From Neoarius graeffei (Eukaryota > Chordata > Actinopteri > Siluriformes > Ariidae): a stretch of 64,000 bases of DNA. How positions within the stretch are numbered: the first letter of the stretch is position 1; each line of letters starts with the position of its first letter. Below, in pieces: positions 1-10,185 of the stretch. Location of the stretch: positions 49,847,257 through 49,911,256 of the forward strand of contig NC_083596.1 of NCBI RefSeq assembly GCF_027579695.1, given 5' to 3'. Below the pieces are notes generated by a model that saw only the letters and a list, made by a program, of their open reading frames with translations, did no database searches and had not been told where the DNA came from. The position numbers and the translations under genes were made by a program.

Positions 1-145
1 CTCTAAATTTACCTTCCTTCTAATTTTCACCTGACCTTGATCTATCGTGTCACTATGTTATGTTTTTCCTTTTCTCGATAGGGCTTGGTGAAAAGGTTTG
101 ATTTACCTAACGTTGGTTTACCTACCTTTTGTCTGTTTTGTACAG

Positions 146-720
146 AGCATGGATCAAAACACCATCAACGAGGCCATTGAAGACACCACTGTTGGGATCT
201 ATGTTCCTAAAGAACATGCCTCAAGTGATGAAGCAGAGGACATTGCACTGCAAAAAACTGATACCTGAATTTGAGGAGAAAATACTTCATATGAGTGAAA
301 TTATCTTGCGGCATGGACAGATATTTTTACTTGATAAGACATCCTAGAATAAGTGGGTTGCAATCCAGAACTAGGTTAATAATCTCAGAATTGGGGTCTC
401 CTATTCTCCTAATAGGAAATGCTTGATCGTTTCAACCATTTTCAAGATATTTTCACTTGCTAAGATATTTTCTGCAGTGTGGCATTGTTCTTGAAGGCAT
501 CAAGGTGTTACAAGATCTTGATAATGTAGCATTAGCTGTTGCTATGATATATGCACTGAACCTCAGCTACCCTGCTGACCTCCACTACACTTTTGAGGTA
601 ATCCAAAAGATTTGGATGGCACTGGATGGAGGTAAACTTTTCAACAAAGCACCTGCTCTGAAAAACTGGCTCTCTCAGTCAACGGGTCAGATTGATTTCT
701 GTTGTGTATCTGCTTTTTAA
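146..720 (+). pseudogene. Degenerate exon copies of a multicopy teleost gene (unit 1)
   Basis: Two exon-like pieces follow good 3' splice acceptors. One starts at 146 (reads MDQNTINEAIEDTTVGIYV) and one at 478 (reads GIVLEGIKVLQDLDNVALAV, then IYALNLSYPADLHYTFEV). The VGIYV, IVLEG and IYALNLSYP motifs resemble the C-terminal end of an uncharacterised protein family that I recall as heavily duplicated in fish genomes; I cannot name its function. The first piece runs into a stop without a clear donor site, so this copy is probably not a working gene. The same exons occur at 10891-11460. Confidence 0.5.
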
Positions 721-880
721 AAAATTATTTGTGTTTATTTCTCAGTGACGAGTTTATGCAGGGTTGATTTACTTTTTGTTTGTAAATCCACTTTGATCTG
801 TCAAAGTTGTCAGCTATGTAAAATGGTGTTCACAGGGTTAACCCTCATGGTAAAGTTTTTTTTAATGAAGCACTAGATCT

Positions 881-1256
881 CATCTCGTCTCATCATCTCT
901 AGCCGCTTTATCCTTCTACAGGGTCGCAGGCAAGCTGGAGCCCATCCCAGCTGACTACGGGCGAAAGGCGGGGTTCACCCTGGACAAGTCGCCAGGTCAT
1001 CACAGGGCTGACACATAGACACAGACAACCATTCACACTCACATTCACACCTACGGTCAATTTAGAGTCACCAGTTAACCTAACCTGCATGTCTTTGGAC
1101 TGTGGGGGAAACCGGAGCACCCGGAGGAAACCCACGCGGACACGGGGAGAACATGCAAACTCCACACAGAAAGGCCCTCGCCGGCCATGGGGCTCGAACC
1201 CAGGACCTTCTTGTTGTGAGGCGACAGCGCTAACCACTACACCACCGTGCCGCCCC
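881..1256 (-). mobile_element. V-SINE-type tRNA-derived SINE, copy 1
   Basis: On the - strand it has a tRNA-like head (B box ggttcgagccc, with the usual gtagtggttagcgctgtcgc run before it). A central domain shared with V-SINEs follows (cctccgggtgctccggtttc), and the tail is a gatga/atgag short repeat. It is flanked by an 11-bp duplication, gcactagatct, at 870-880 and 1257-1267. The duplicated segment at 11623-11633 keeps the single, empty site, so this SINE inserted after the segmental duplication. Confidence 0.92.
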
Positions 1257-1537
1257 GCACTAGATCTTATTTGCCTTATTCAGTTTGTGGCAAGTTTGGT
1301 TTCCTTCAGTAAAATGCTGTTCTTGTTATTTTGTATTCACTCTTGAGGATGCACTGTTGCGCTGTACGAACAGTTCGCAATATTTTTTTGAATATACTGT
1401 GATAAGTTTATACTGTTATTCTGCTGTGACTGAAGTTTGTATGTGCTTCCATTGATACACTGAAAGCAGTGCAAAGTTAGATTCTATGTATCATGAATCC
1501 ATTGCGCTTTATGCAGAATTTATTTTTAATTGATTTA

Positions 1538-3138
1538 CAACCCCGATTCCAAAAAAGTTGGGACAAAGTACAAATTGTAAATAAAAACGGAATGCAATAA
1601 TTTACAAATCTCAAAAACTGATATTGTATTCACAATAGAACATAGACAACATATGAAATGTCGAAAGTCAGACATTTTGAAATTTCATGCCAAATATTGG
1701 CTCATTTGAAATTTCATGACAGCAACACATCTCAAAAAAGTTTGGACGGGGCAATAAGAGGCTGGAAAAGTTAAAGGTACAAAAAAAGGAACAGCTGGAC
1801 GACCAACTTGCAACTCATTAGGTCAATTGGCAATAGGTCATTAACATGACTGGGTATAAAAAGAGCATCTTGGAGTGGCAGCGGCTCTCAGAAGTAAAGA
1901 TGGGAAGAGGATCACCAATCCCCCTAATTCTGTGCCGACAAATAGTGGAGCAATATCAGAAAGGAGTTCGACAGTGTAAAATTGCAAAGAGTTTGAACAT
2001 ATCATCATCTACAGTGCATAAAATCATCAAAAGAGTCAGAGAATTTGGAAGAATCTCTGTGCATAAGGGTCAAGGCCGGAAAACCATACCAGTGCCTGTG
2101 ATCTTCAGGCCCTTAGACGGCACTGCATCACATACAGGCATGCTTCTGTATTGGAAATCACAAAATGGGCTCAGGAATATTTCCAGAGAACATTATCTGT
2201 GAACACAATTCACCGTGCCATCCGCCGTTGCCAGCTAAAACTCTATAGTTCAAAGAAGAAGCCATATCTAAACACGATCCAGAAGCGCAGACATCTTCTC
2301 TGGGCCAAGGCTCATTTAAAATGGACTGTGGCAAAGTGGAAAACTGTTCTGTGGTCAGACGAATCAAAATTTGACGTTCTTTACGGAAATCAGGGACGCC
2401 GTGTCATTCGGACTAAAGAGGAGAAGGACGACCCAAGTAGTTATCAGCGCTCAGTTCAGAAGCCTGCATCTCTGATGGTATGGGGTTGCATTAGTTCGTG
2501 TGGCATGGGCAGCTTAAACATCTGGAAAGACACCATCAATGCTGAAAGGTATATCCAGGTTCTAGAGCAACAAATGCTCCCATCCAGACGACGTCTCTTT
2601 CAGGGAAGACCTTGCATTTTCCAACATGACAATGCCAAACCACATACTGCATCAATTACAGCATCATGGCTGCGTAGAAGAAGGGTCCGGGTACTGAACT
2701 GGCCAGCCTGCAGTCCAGATCTTTCACCCATAGAAAACATTTGGCGCATCATAAAACAGAAGATACGACAAAAAAGACCTAAGACAGTTGAGCAACTAGA
2801 ATCCTACATTAGACAAGAATGGGTTAACATTCCTATCCCTAAACTTGAGCAACTTGTCTCCTCAGTCCCCAGACGTTTACAGACTGTTGTAAAGAGAAAA
2901 GGGGATGTCTCACAGTGGGAAACATGGCCTTGTCCCAACTTTTTGGAGATGTGTTGTCATGAAATTTAAAATCACCTAATTTTTCTCTTTAAATGATGCA
3001 TTTTCTCAGTTTAAACATTTGATATGTCATCTATGTTCTATTCTGAATAAAATATGGAATTTTGAAACTTCCACATCATTGTATTCCATTTTTATTTACA
3101 ATTTGTACTTTGTCCCAACTTTTTTGGAATCAGGGTTG
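1538..3138 (+). mobile_element. Tc1/mariner element, copy A, complete with TIRs
   Basis: Terminal inverted repeats start caaccccgattccaaaaaag at the left and end with the complement at the right, extending roughly 60 bp with few mismatches. TA dinucleotides flank it at 1536-1537 and 3139-3140, the standard Tc1 target duplication. Length is 1601 bp, typical of the family. Copy B (11905 on) sits at the same site in the second duplicated unit; copy C is at 56021-57622. Confidence 0.95.
1900..2969 (+). pseudogene. Tc1-like transposase, copy A, frameshifted
   Basis: This is a DD34E transposase that cuts and pastes its element at TA sites. The N-terminal paired-type helix-turn-helix part reads [20 protein letters not shown]. 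The catalytic triad is visible as [14 protein letters not shown] and PIENIW, with 34 residues between the second Asp and the Glu. Comparison with copies B and C shows a one-base loss near 2090 (ccataccagtgcc instead of ccatactgggtgcc) that shifts the frame between the DNA-binding and catalytic parts. The usual stop after SQW is also lost, so the reading frame continues to 2969. It should not make a working protein. Confidence 0.9.
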
Positions 3139-3140
3139 TA

Positions 3141-4176
3141 TTTTTGCGGTCAATTTACTGTGAAAACAGTTTTTGTGGTTTGTATTTTCATTATTTGTGT
3201 TTTGAATCTCCTGCTGGTAATGTAGTGGTTATCGTGTCCAGTTTTTATGTTTTGATGCTGAATTTACTGTATGGCAACTGCACTGAGTCCTTCTGTTCAG
3301 GTAAAGTGTGTGATCTGCAAAGTTTTAAGGATCAATACAGTCAAAGTTTAATACAGAACTCTGAATCTTTGGTTTTTGTCAGTGCAGTCAGTTTTTTTTT
3401 TTTAATATTTGATTTTTGTATTTGCACACACTCAGATACAAAACTGGTGTCTCCAATGCATTTGGCTGGCTTTAATAAATCAAGTTAAAGTTACATTTAA
3501 AAATCAGGTATCCTGAACATGATGAAATCACTTTAACATTACTCAGTTAATTGGTTTTGCAATCGCTTTAAAAAATATGTTAAATCAACGTGATTCTTTT
3601 AAATACTCGAACATGATTGAAATATTTTGGTTTAACAAGTAATAATTAATTGAGAGAAGGAAATTGTCAGTAATTCACATTCTGATCATGTGGGACCGAT
3701 GTACACATTAAAATCAAGTAAATCCAAAGGATTTTTTTTCAGTGTAGTGTGTAAGGATCGAATCCCATTGAGTGGTTTCTATATCCACTTCTTTTGAGTG
3801 TACTTCTTGGTTTGAATAACTTGCTTGTTTGCTGAACACAAACATGGCAATAAGTTCTTGTGTTAATGGACCAGACTCCACTTTTGGATCATTAATCCCT
3901 TTTGACTGTGAATGTCCTCCATGCAGGGTTTTATGTTGGCTTCTGGCACATCCATACAGTTTTAAATACAAAACCTACAATTTACAACTTTGGTTTTATT
4001 GCATTTATTTAATTCTTGGACTCCCATCTGTAACAGGGAGTGATGTTGCATCCCATGAATACACTTTACACGAGATTATTACATTCTACTAAAATAGATG
4101 AGCCAAAATAATTGGAGATCTTTTTTAACAGCCCTGACTCGTGACAAGTATGAATAGGAGGGCCTTAAGGTAGATC
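3141..4176. other. No gene seen; AT-rich flank of unit 1
   Basis: This sequence follows Tc1 copy A and precedes the hAT-like insertion. The open frames are short and show no recognisable protein. The matching stretch in unit 2 was lost or displaced by later insertions, so there is no second copy for comparison inside the window. Confidence 0.5.
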
Positions 4177-4184
4177 AGGTTCAG

Positions 4185-5143
4185 CATAGACATATAAACA
4201 TAGACGCCGCATTGAGCTGGTGGCCCCGTTGCTGGGATACGTCAGAGTGTCCGCCATATTTGATGTGGCAAATCTTCCCCGTAAACCAATGCAAGTAAAT
4301 GGACTGAACTTAATAAAGCCCCTTTCTACAATAATATTTAACTCGATGCCTTTTATTCACCCATTAAGACACACACGTATATATTTGGGAAACAAACAGG
4401 CATCAAAACAACACATATAACTTTTAACGTGATGGTTGTAAATAGTGTGCGAAATACCCTGTACACTGCAAACTAGCGACAGATATGCGATAGATAGCTC
4501 AGGTAAGCTAATCAGTCAGCATACCGTAGCAAGCTACCAAAACCTGAGGCCAAAATAACCAACCTACAAGACTGAATATGATAAATGATAGAAATAGTGG
4601 AAAAACTGGAAATAGTGAATGAAAATAAAAATTTACTCTTTTATTTATTGAGTCACCACACAGACCTACTCTCGTTGAATAAAGTGAGCTGAATGACCGC
4701 CAAACTGAGTTCGGCCAGGTTCTAACGTCATACCAAAACAATATACATCACTGATTCCTTCACATTCAGAAAGGTTAAAAACATTCATCATACGTTCAAA
4801 AACGTTCATCATAGTGTGGCACTGTATTCTCTAATTCTCGCTGCTTATAACCACACACCTACCCGGTGGAGATGAGCTGGGAAACTGAAGACTGAAGGAA
4901 CAGTATTGAAAAGTATTTTTCCAGTCTCACCTGTGAAAGGTAATCCCCTGTGATCTCGTTTGGACGGTAAACCTGTTGGTACAGTTAAACGCAGCGCATG
5001 AATGAGGCATCTTTATTCTCGGCTACTGTCTAGACGCTATACCAGAGACGGTTGAAGAATCTCCACATTGCCACATCCAATATGGCGGCGAGGATGACGT
5101 ATGATTCTACGCAGAATGTGGCATTTATGTTTATATGTCTATG
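4185..5143. mobile_element. Non-autonomous hAT-like element (MITE)
   Basis: The element is 959 bp with perfect 18-bp terminal inverted repeats catagacatataaacata. Imperfect subterminal inversions pair 4238-4268 with about 5077-5103. It is flanked by an 8-bp duplication aggttcag at 4177-4184 and 5144-5151, the length expected for hAT transposition. The matching place in unit 2 (22320-22327) has a single aggttcag and no element, which is a natural empty site. No transposase frame is present. Assignment to hAT rests on the 8-bp duplication and CA...TG ends. Confidence 0.9.
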
Positions 5144-5315
5144 AGGTTCAGAACCCCTGACATAAAGGATCCAGCTCTGAATGAAGTTTGGTCTGAGTCG
5201 AGGAAATTCAGAACACGAGGGTCTGTGGAAACTTTATCAAGCAGAGATTTCAATGTTCATTTCTTTAAAAAACTGAGCAACAATGTCCTTAAAAGGTGCA
5301 CTGAGAAATAATTGT

Positions 5316-5450
5316 GTTTTCCGCAAGAGACGACTCCGAGTCCTGATCAGTGTGTGGACATTGTCTCTCGCTCAGGATACACCTGCTGGACCCCTGATCT
5401 CTAATTTCAGCTCTATGGAAATTATGTAGTTTCACTCTTTCTGAGTGGAA
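5316..5450 (+). promoter_or_regulatory. Conserved block upstream of IgL V (unit 1)
   Basis: A block of about 135 bp around gatcagtgtgtggac and ctcgctcaggatacacctgc lies about 420 bp before the leader ATG. Versions occur at the matching position upstream of the other two V genes (8478-8625 and 22491-22630), including the otherwise divergent V2. Conservation between non-identical V units suggests a regulatory role, but that is inference. I did not find a clear octamer ATGCAAAT in the V promoters. Confidence 0.4.
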
Positions 5451-5732
5451 AAGAGACAAACTCTGAATGTCAACATGTTAAAAAATGTATTTGAGTTAAA
5501 CTCAGTTCAGCAGTCGGGTTCCACAGATGATATAAATGCTGAAATAGATACAACATGATAACTCTGATTCTAAAGAACTCAGTGTAAAGATGTGGACTTG
5601 AGAGCACATGGCTCCTCCCTCTGCCCCGCCTCCTGTCTCTCTTATAGCACGCCCCTGCAGTCTCTCCTTTATCTGCTCCTCACGCTGCTCATCTCTTCAC
5701 TCATCACGAGAGTCCCATCACACACGGACACG

Positions 5733-6192
5733 ATGCTGCCAGCGCTCTGCTCTCTCCTCACTGCTCTCTCATGTAAGATGTCACAACTCTGGAGCTCATC
5801 AGCATTTGGACTCCGTCTAATGTGAGCATGAAGCCATGTAACGTGTGCTGTTTTTATTCCAGGTGTCAGTGGTGTGACTGTGGTGACACAGAAGCCTCCT
5901 GTTCTCACACTGACTCAAGGGCAGACGGCCACCATGGACTGTAACCTGGGGACTGTTGTTGATAGCACTGCACGCTGGTACAAACAGGTTCCTGGAGGAG
6001 TTCCTCAGCATGTATTAACAAATTATCATGGCTGGAGCTCTCCTTCATATGGGTCCGGTTTCTCGTCTCCTAAATTCACATCTACACACTCCTCTAAATC
6101 AGATTATAACCTGATTATCAGTAATGTAGAGGTGGGAGACTCGGCAGTGTATTACTGTAAAACATGGGACAACTCAGCTAAAGATTACGTAT
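5733..6192 (+). CDS. Immunoglobulin light chain V segment, V1 (leader plus V exon)
   Basis: Germline variable segment of an Ig light chain. The leader exon is 5733-5772 (MLPALCSLLTALS, splits a Cys codon) with donor gtaaga; the V exon is 5863-6192 after tattccag. The mature domain begins near VTVVTQKPPVLTLTQGQTA. The V-set fold is shown by the first Cys (MDCNLG), the core Trp (ARWYKQVPGG) and the second Cys in DSAVYYCKTWD. No stop interrupts it. It ends at a recombination signal, so it needs joining to J before expression. It is very close to V3 in unit 2. The lambda-like isotype is judged from the C domain; sigma is possible. Confidence 0.93.
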
Positions 6193-6220
6193 CACAGTGA
6201 TGTACACCATGACAAAAACC
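6193..6220 (+). other. 12-bp-spacer recombination signal of V1
   Basis: Consensus heptamer cacagtg at 6193-6199, spacer of exactly 12 bp, nonamer acaaaaacc at 6212-6220. RAG recombinase would pair it with the 23-bp signal of a J segment. This 12 (V) / 23 (J) layout is that of mammalian kappa rather than mammalian lambda. Confidence 0.95.
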
Positions 6221-6835
6221 TCCTCACTGCTCACACTCACTTCTGCTTTCACACAACACGAGAAACAACAAAAACCTCAACTTCAAATCACTGGAACTGA
6301 AGTGGAAACTCATTCAATGTTCATTGAAGACACTTTGAATTCTTCACAGTCGCAGATCACAGATACGGTACGACCTTTTATTCCACATTTATGAAACTCT
6401 CACTTCAGTTCTTTTGCTTTCATGAGCTCAGTATGATCAGGTGATCTACAGCTGAGAGCTTTTCCCCAGATTTCCTATGATTTTTGTGATTAGTGACACT
6501 GACAGTGTAAGATACTAACTGCTCCCTGGTCCACACCAGATCCACAAGGAGCTCCTCAGTGTGTGTGAGAGGATGATAAGAGCTGAAGGTTTCCGGGTCA
6601 CACTTGGTTTTATTTCTCTTGTTGACGTTTCTTGATTCTCCAAGAAAGATTTGATGACGTGCACTGATTCTCTTCAGCAGGACGTGTGAACAGAACAGTG
6701 TAGAACAGAGACGTGTGATTCACTGACACTGGAATGGGATCTTAAAGGAGTGTGTGCTGATCGTAGACAGTAGAAGAGAGAGCTGGAGTCTGGAGGACGT
6801 TTCACTTCCTCTGCTGTCACTTCTGTATCTGAGGA
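6221..6835 (+). other. V-J interval of cluster 1, no gene
   Basis: Spacer between V1 and J1. The first 285 bp or so are repeated almost exactly after V2 (9458-9740), and the whole interval recurs in cluster 2. Open frames here are parallel copies of the same noncoding sequence. Confidence 0.7.
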
Positions 6836-6874
6836 GGTTTCTGTACGGGTGAGGACACTGAATGAATCGCTGTG
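6836..6874 (+). other. 23-bp-spacer recombination signal of J1
   Basis: Nonamer ggtttctgt (6836-6844), 23-bp spacer, heptamer cgctgtg (6868-6874), in J orientation. The heptamer differs from consensus cactgtg at one base in both J segments. The J1 nonamer has one change relative to the J of cluster 2 (ggtttttgt). Confidence 0.93.
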
Positions 6875-6908
6875 GTATTCGGCCAAGGAACAAAGCTGAT
6901 CGTCAGCG
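6875..6908 (+). CDS. IgL J segment, J1
   Basis: Encodes VFGQGTKLIVS, the canonical FGxGT joining motif, followed by splice donor gtaagt. It begins directly after the heptamer and splices (one base left over) to the C exon at 7340. A single J lies in the cluster. Confidence 0.95.
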
Positions 6909-7339
6909 GTAAGTAAAACTTCTCACCTCTGTTTTCGTACACTAGACTTCTACACCGCTTCACATTCACACTGCATGTTCTCGCATCGACTTTTATTTCT
7001 TTTTCCAGTTTGAGAAAGTGAGTTTGACATTTCAGATGTGTCTTTTAGTTTGTGTCTCGGTCAGTTTTTAATAAATTGTACATTTAACATCAGACTCGGA
7101 GAATTGTTTAGTTAGTTTCTTGATTTGTAATTTCCTTGAGATGTATCTAAATGTTAATTTAGACATTTTTAATCCTTAATTTGTTTTGTTTTCTGATATT
7201 TTGCCATACAGACAGATTTATTGCTTTGTTCTTCATGGAAATTTTCTAACATTGATTTAAAAGTGTATGACATTCCTCTCTGCACATTAGATGTGTGTTA
7301 TTTTGGTTAATGAATATCTCCTGCTGTGTGTGGAATCAG
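6909..7339 (+). other. J1-C1 intron
   Basis: Intron between J and C, starting gtaagt and ending ggaatcag. Nothing else is recognised; it is nearly the same in cluster 2, with a small divergent patch around 7092-7115. Confidence 0.8.
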
Positions 7340-7662
7340 ACGCTGCTCTCCCGGCTCCTGTTCTGACCGTTCTCCCTCCGTCCAGTGAAGAGCTGAAGTC
7401 TAACAAAGGCACTCTAGTGTGTTTGGCCAGCGACGTGGCCGGCGGTTTTGCTGATGTGCGTTGGTTCGTGAACGGGAACTCGGTCACCAGTGGAGTCATC
7501 AGCGGCTCTGCGCAGCAGCAAGCCAATAAGAAATTCACACTGAGCAGCTATTTGACCATCGACAGCTCCGAGTGGGAAAACAACAAAGTCATAACATGTG
7601 AAGTGTCTGCTGGAGGAAAAGCCGCATCGGTGAAGATTAACAAGTCTGAATGCAGTGAATGA
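7340..7662 (+). CDS. IgL constant domain, C1 (lambda-like)
   Basis: One C1-set Ig domain of about 107 residues starting DAALPAPVLTVLPPSSEEL. The intradomain Cys residues are in GTLVCLASD and ITCEVSAGG, and the core Trp in VRWFVNG. It ends KSECSE; the penultimate-region Cys would bind the heavy chain, and the ending resembles mammalian lambda (TECS) rather than kappa (RGEC). The exon is intact with a TGA stop. It differs from the cluster 2 copy by only a few residues (for example SNKG versus SKKG). Confidence 0.95.
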
Positions 7663-7816
7663 ACCTGATCCCAGCTTTTACATGTTTACTGTTGAGTTGC
7701 AAATCTTTCTTAGACCTGCAGTTTAAACTGTAGAAAATAATTCCTTCTTACTGAGACTATAATGTCCTGATGATGCAATCGTTTTGTTTTTGTGTTTGAG
7801 AAATAAGTTGAAGTTC

Positions 7817-7822
7817 AATAAA
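7817..7822 (+). other. Polyadenylation signal of cluster 1
   Basis: AATAAA about 155 bp after the C1 stop codon, followed by a short T/G-rich stretch. Cluster 2 does not share this 3' end. Confidence 0.7.
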
Positions 7823-8477
7823 GTGCATTACAGAAAAAGAACTGTTTGTCTATAATTCTCTAAACTAGCTGATAATCTCACAGACATCAAATCAAAAGGA
7901 CAAAAAACAGAGAATCATAGCAGGAAGGGATCAAATTCAGGGTTCATGCTGCTGAATAAAATTCTACTGGATGGATTGTGATTTTTTTTTCTCCTTCTGA
8001 TGTCCAACGTTCGTGTTTAATCCAGAGCAGAAAAGCCCACACTGATCACTGTCCAGTTTAATGTGATAAACAGAGAGAATTCCAAAGACCTTTAGGCAGA
8101 AAAGAACAAATCCTCAGAGTCTGAAGTTCAGATCACACACGTGTGGAACCTGCTGAAGTTTTGGTGACTTCACAGACATTTCAATTCACATCTGACTTGT
8201 ACAAATGTAGAAACGTTTAAAAGAAAGTATTTCAATGAAAACCTGCACACAGCAGCAATCTAGAAGGAAGGACAAAAGATCATGAAGATGAAATCAAATT
8301 CTCATCCAAAGTTTCCATCAAATTTACACGAATGATGTGAAACACGTCACGTCAGTTTGATCAAAGTGACCGAGACGCTTAAATATAAACTGAACAATCA
8401 ATCTGGAATAACATTTGAAACACACAGCTGTGTAATTTGTTCTGCTGAAGTTTTACTGAGGAGCACTGATGTGGAAA
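7823..8477. other. No gene seen between C1 and V2
   Basis: AT-rich spacer; no coding, RNA or mobile element signature recognised. Confidence 0.5.
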
Positions 8478-8625
8478 TTTTCCACAAGAGGTTGTCAGAG
8501 TCCTAATCAGTGTGTGGACGTCGTCTCTCGCTCAGGATACACCTGCTGGCCTCGAATCTCTAATTTCAGCTCCATGGAAATGATGTGGTTTCTTTCTTTC
8601 ACTTCTCTCTGAGTGGAAAAACGAC
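8478..8625 (+). promoter_or_regulatory. Conserved block upstream of IgL V2
   Basis: Diverged version of the block at 5316-5450: it keeps atcagtgtgtggacg and ctcgctcaggatacacctgc. It is about 470 bp before the V2 leader. V2 itself has diverged much more from V1 than this block has. Confidence 0.4.
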
Positions 8626-8945
8626 AAACTCTGTATGTTAATGCTTCAATAAAACTATTCATTTCAATGCATCAATAATTCTAATGGAAATCAGGTTCAA
8701 TCAAACTCAACTGTGATCCTGATCATGTTATTGTGATGTGTTCTGATTCATGTTGTGGGTTCTTGCTGTATTTACAGACTGATATCTGAAAGTGCGTCTC
8801 ATTAATCTAAAGCACTGACATGAGATTGACATCTGCTGTTCTTTCCACTGGTCTGATTGGCTGATAGCAGATCCAGGTCCCGCCTCTGACTCTTTATGAA
8901 AGCTGGCTCGACTCTGTTCATCACTCTGCTGATCTCACTGACATC

Positions 8946-9429
8946 ATGCTGCTCACCGTCTGCGCTCTGCTCCCTGCTCTGGCATGTAAGATTCCTGCTC
9001 CTGCTTTTCCTCTTCACACTGATGCCTTTTCCTTCATTATAAAGCTCTGTTCAGTGATAATGACACTCTGACACTCGGTGTTGCTTTCTGTTGCAGTGGT
9101 CAGTTCACAGAAAGTTGTGACGCAAAAGCCTTCGGTTATAACAGAAGATAAGGGAAAAACTGTCACTCTGGACTGTAACATCGAGAAGGATGAAAGCTAC
9201 TATGTCTCCTGGTATAAACAGATTCCACAAGAAGCGCCACAGTTTGTGTTGAGATTTTATCAGTCTCACACCTCTCCTGATAAATATGGAGACAATTTTT
9301 CTTCCACGCGCTTCACATCTAAAGCCTCTTCAAAAATCGACTATCAGTTAATAATCAGTAATGTAGAGGTGGGAGACTCGGCAGTGTATTACTGTGCGAC
9401 ATGGGACAACTCTGCTAACGAGTGGGTAT
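8946..9429 (+). CDS. Immunoglobulin light chain V segment, V2 (no J-C of its own)
   Basis: The leader exon is 8946-8985 (MLLTVCALLPALA, donor gtaaga) and the V exon 9097-9429. The domain starts SSQKVVTQKPSVITEDKGKT. It has both Cys residues (TLDCNIEKD and YYCATWD), core Trp in VSWYKQIPQEA, and no stop. It belongs to a clearly different V subgroup from V1 and V3 but keeps the same FR3 end (IISNVEVGDSAVYYC). Homology with cluster 1 stops at about 9740, before any J, so its own J and C are missing. It could only rearrange to a J further downstream (24051) or elsewhere. Confidence 0.92.
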
Positions 9430-9457
9430 CACAGTGATGTACACCATGACAAAAACC
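9430..9457 (+). other. 12-bp-spacer recombination signal of V2
   Basis: Heptamer cacagtg (9430-9436), 12-bp spacer identical to that of V1, nonamer acaaaaacc (9449-9457). It looks fully functional despite the missing J. Confidence 0.95.
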
Positions 9458-9740
9458 TCCTCACTGCTCACACTCACTTCTGCTTTCACACAACACGAGA
9501 AACAACAAAAACCTCAACTTCAAATCACTAGAACTGAAGTGGAAACTCACTTGATGTTGACTGAAGACACTTTGATTTCTTCACAGTCGCAGATCACAGA
9601 TACGGTACGACCTTTTATTCCACATTTATGAAACTCTCACTTCAGTTCTTTGGCTTTCATGAGCTCAGTATGATCAGGTGATCTACAGCTGAGAGCTTTT
9701 CCCCAGATTTCCTCTGATTTCTGTGATTAGTGACACTGGA

Positions 9741-10185
9741 CCTCCACTCTGACAACCTGAAAAGGCTGTTCCGAAGGAGAGGAGGACAGCTAGGGATAAG
9801 GCTAAAAGGAAAAAAATCACTGCACAAATGGCTAATGTAAGTGATGCCGGGGTCCCACAGTCCTAGAAATGTTAAATTTACTGCTTTTTTTGCACATTTA
9901 CTTTTCATCTTTTGTCCTTCCACTATTGCATCTTTTTGTATCAACTTTAACCATTCCTCTATTTCCTTATTTATCTTCATATATTTCTCTACCTTCTCTT
10001 TCTTTCTGTCTCTTTCCCTTCAATTTTCCTCCCACGTGATTTGGGGTACATGGCAAGGCTCACACAATCACAGGAAACCTGAAAAAAGAAATGTGCACCC
10101 ATATGACAGTTTATACCAGCAGATGTGGTTAAATTAAGGCACTTGGACTGAATTAAGATGCTAATCTAGAAAAATGTCCTTTCAG
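9741..10185. other. Junction between V2 flank and next duplicated unit
   Basis: At 9740 the sequence leaves homology with the V1-J1 interval. What follows is unique in the window and runs into exon remnants of the multicopy fish gene. No protein or RNA gene is seen; there is a pyrimidine-rich stretch at 9950-10035. Confidence 0.5.

Larger units (their letters stand above)
1..1537 (+). repeat. Segmental duplication, left arm of unit 1
   Basis: This stretch is nearly identical to 10745-11904. The main difference is a SINE at 881-1256 that is absent from the other copy. Both copies end at the same Tc1 insertion point, so the transposon was already present when the segment was duplicated together with the IgL cluster. 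The window edge cuts the left end of this copy. Confidence 0.95.

Noticed and set aside
908-1237. Open frames of about 85-137 codons over the SINE copies on both strands
   Set aside because: They recur wherever this SINE occurs and show no protein family; they reflect the repeat, not genes.
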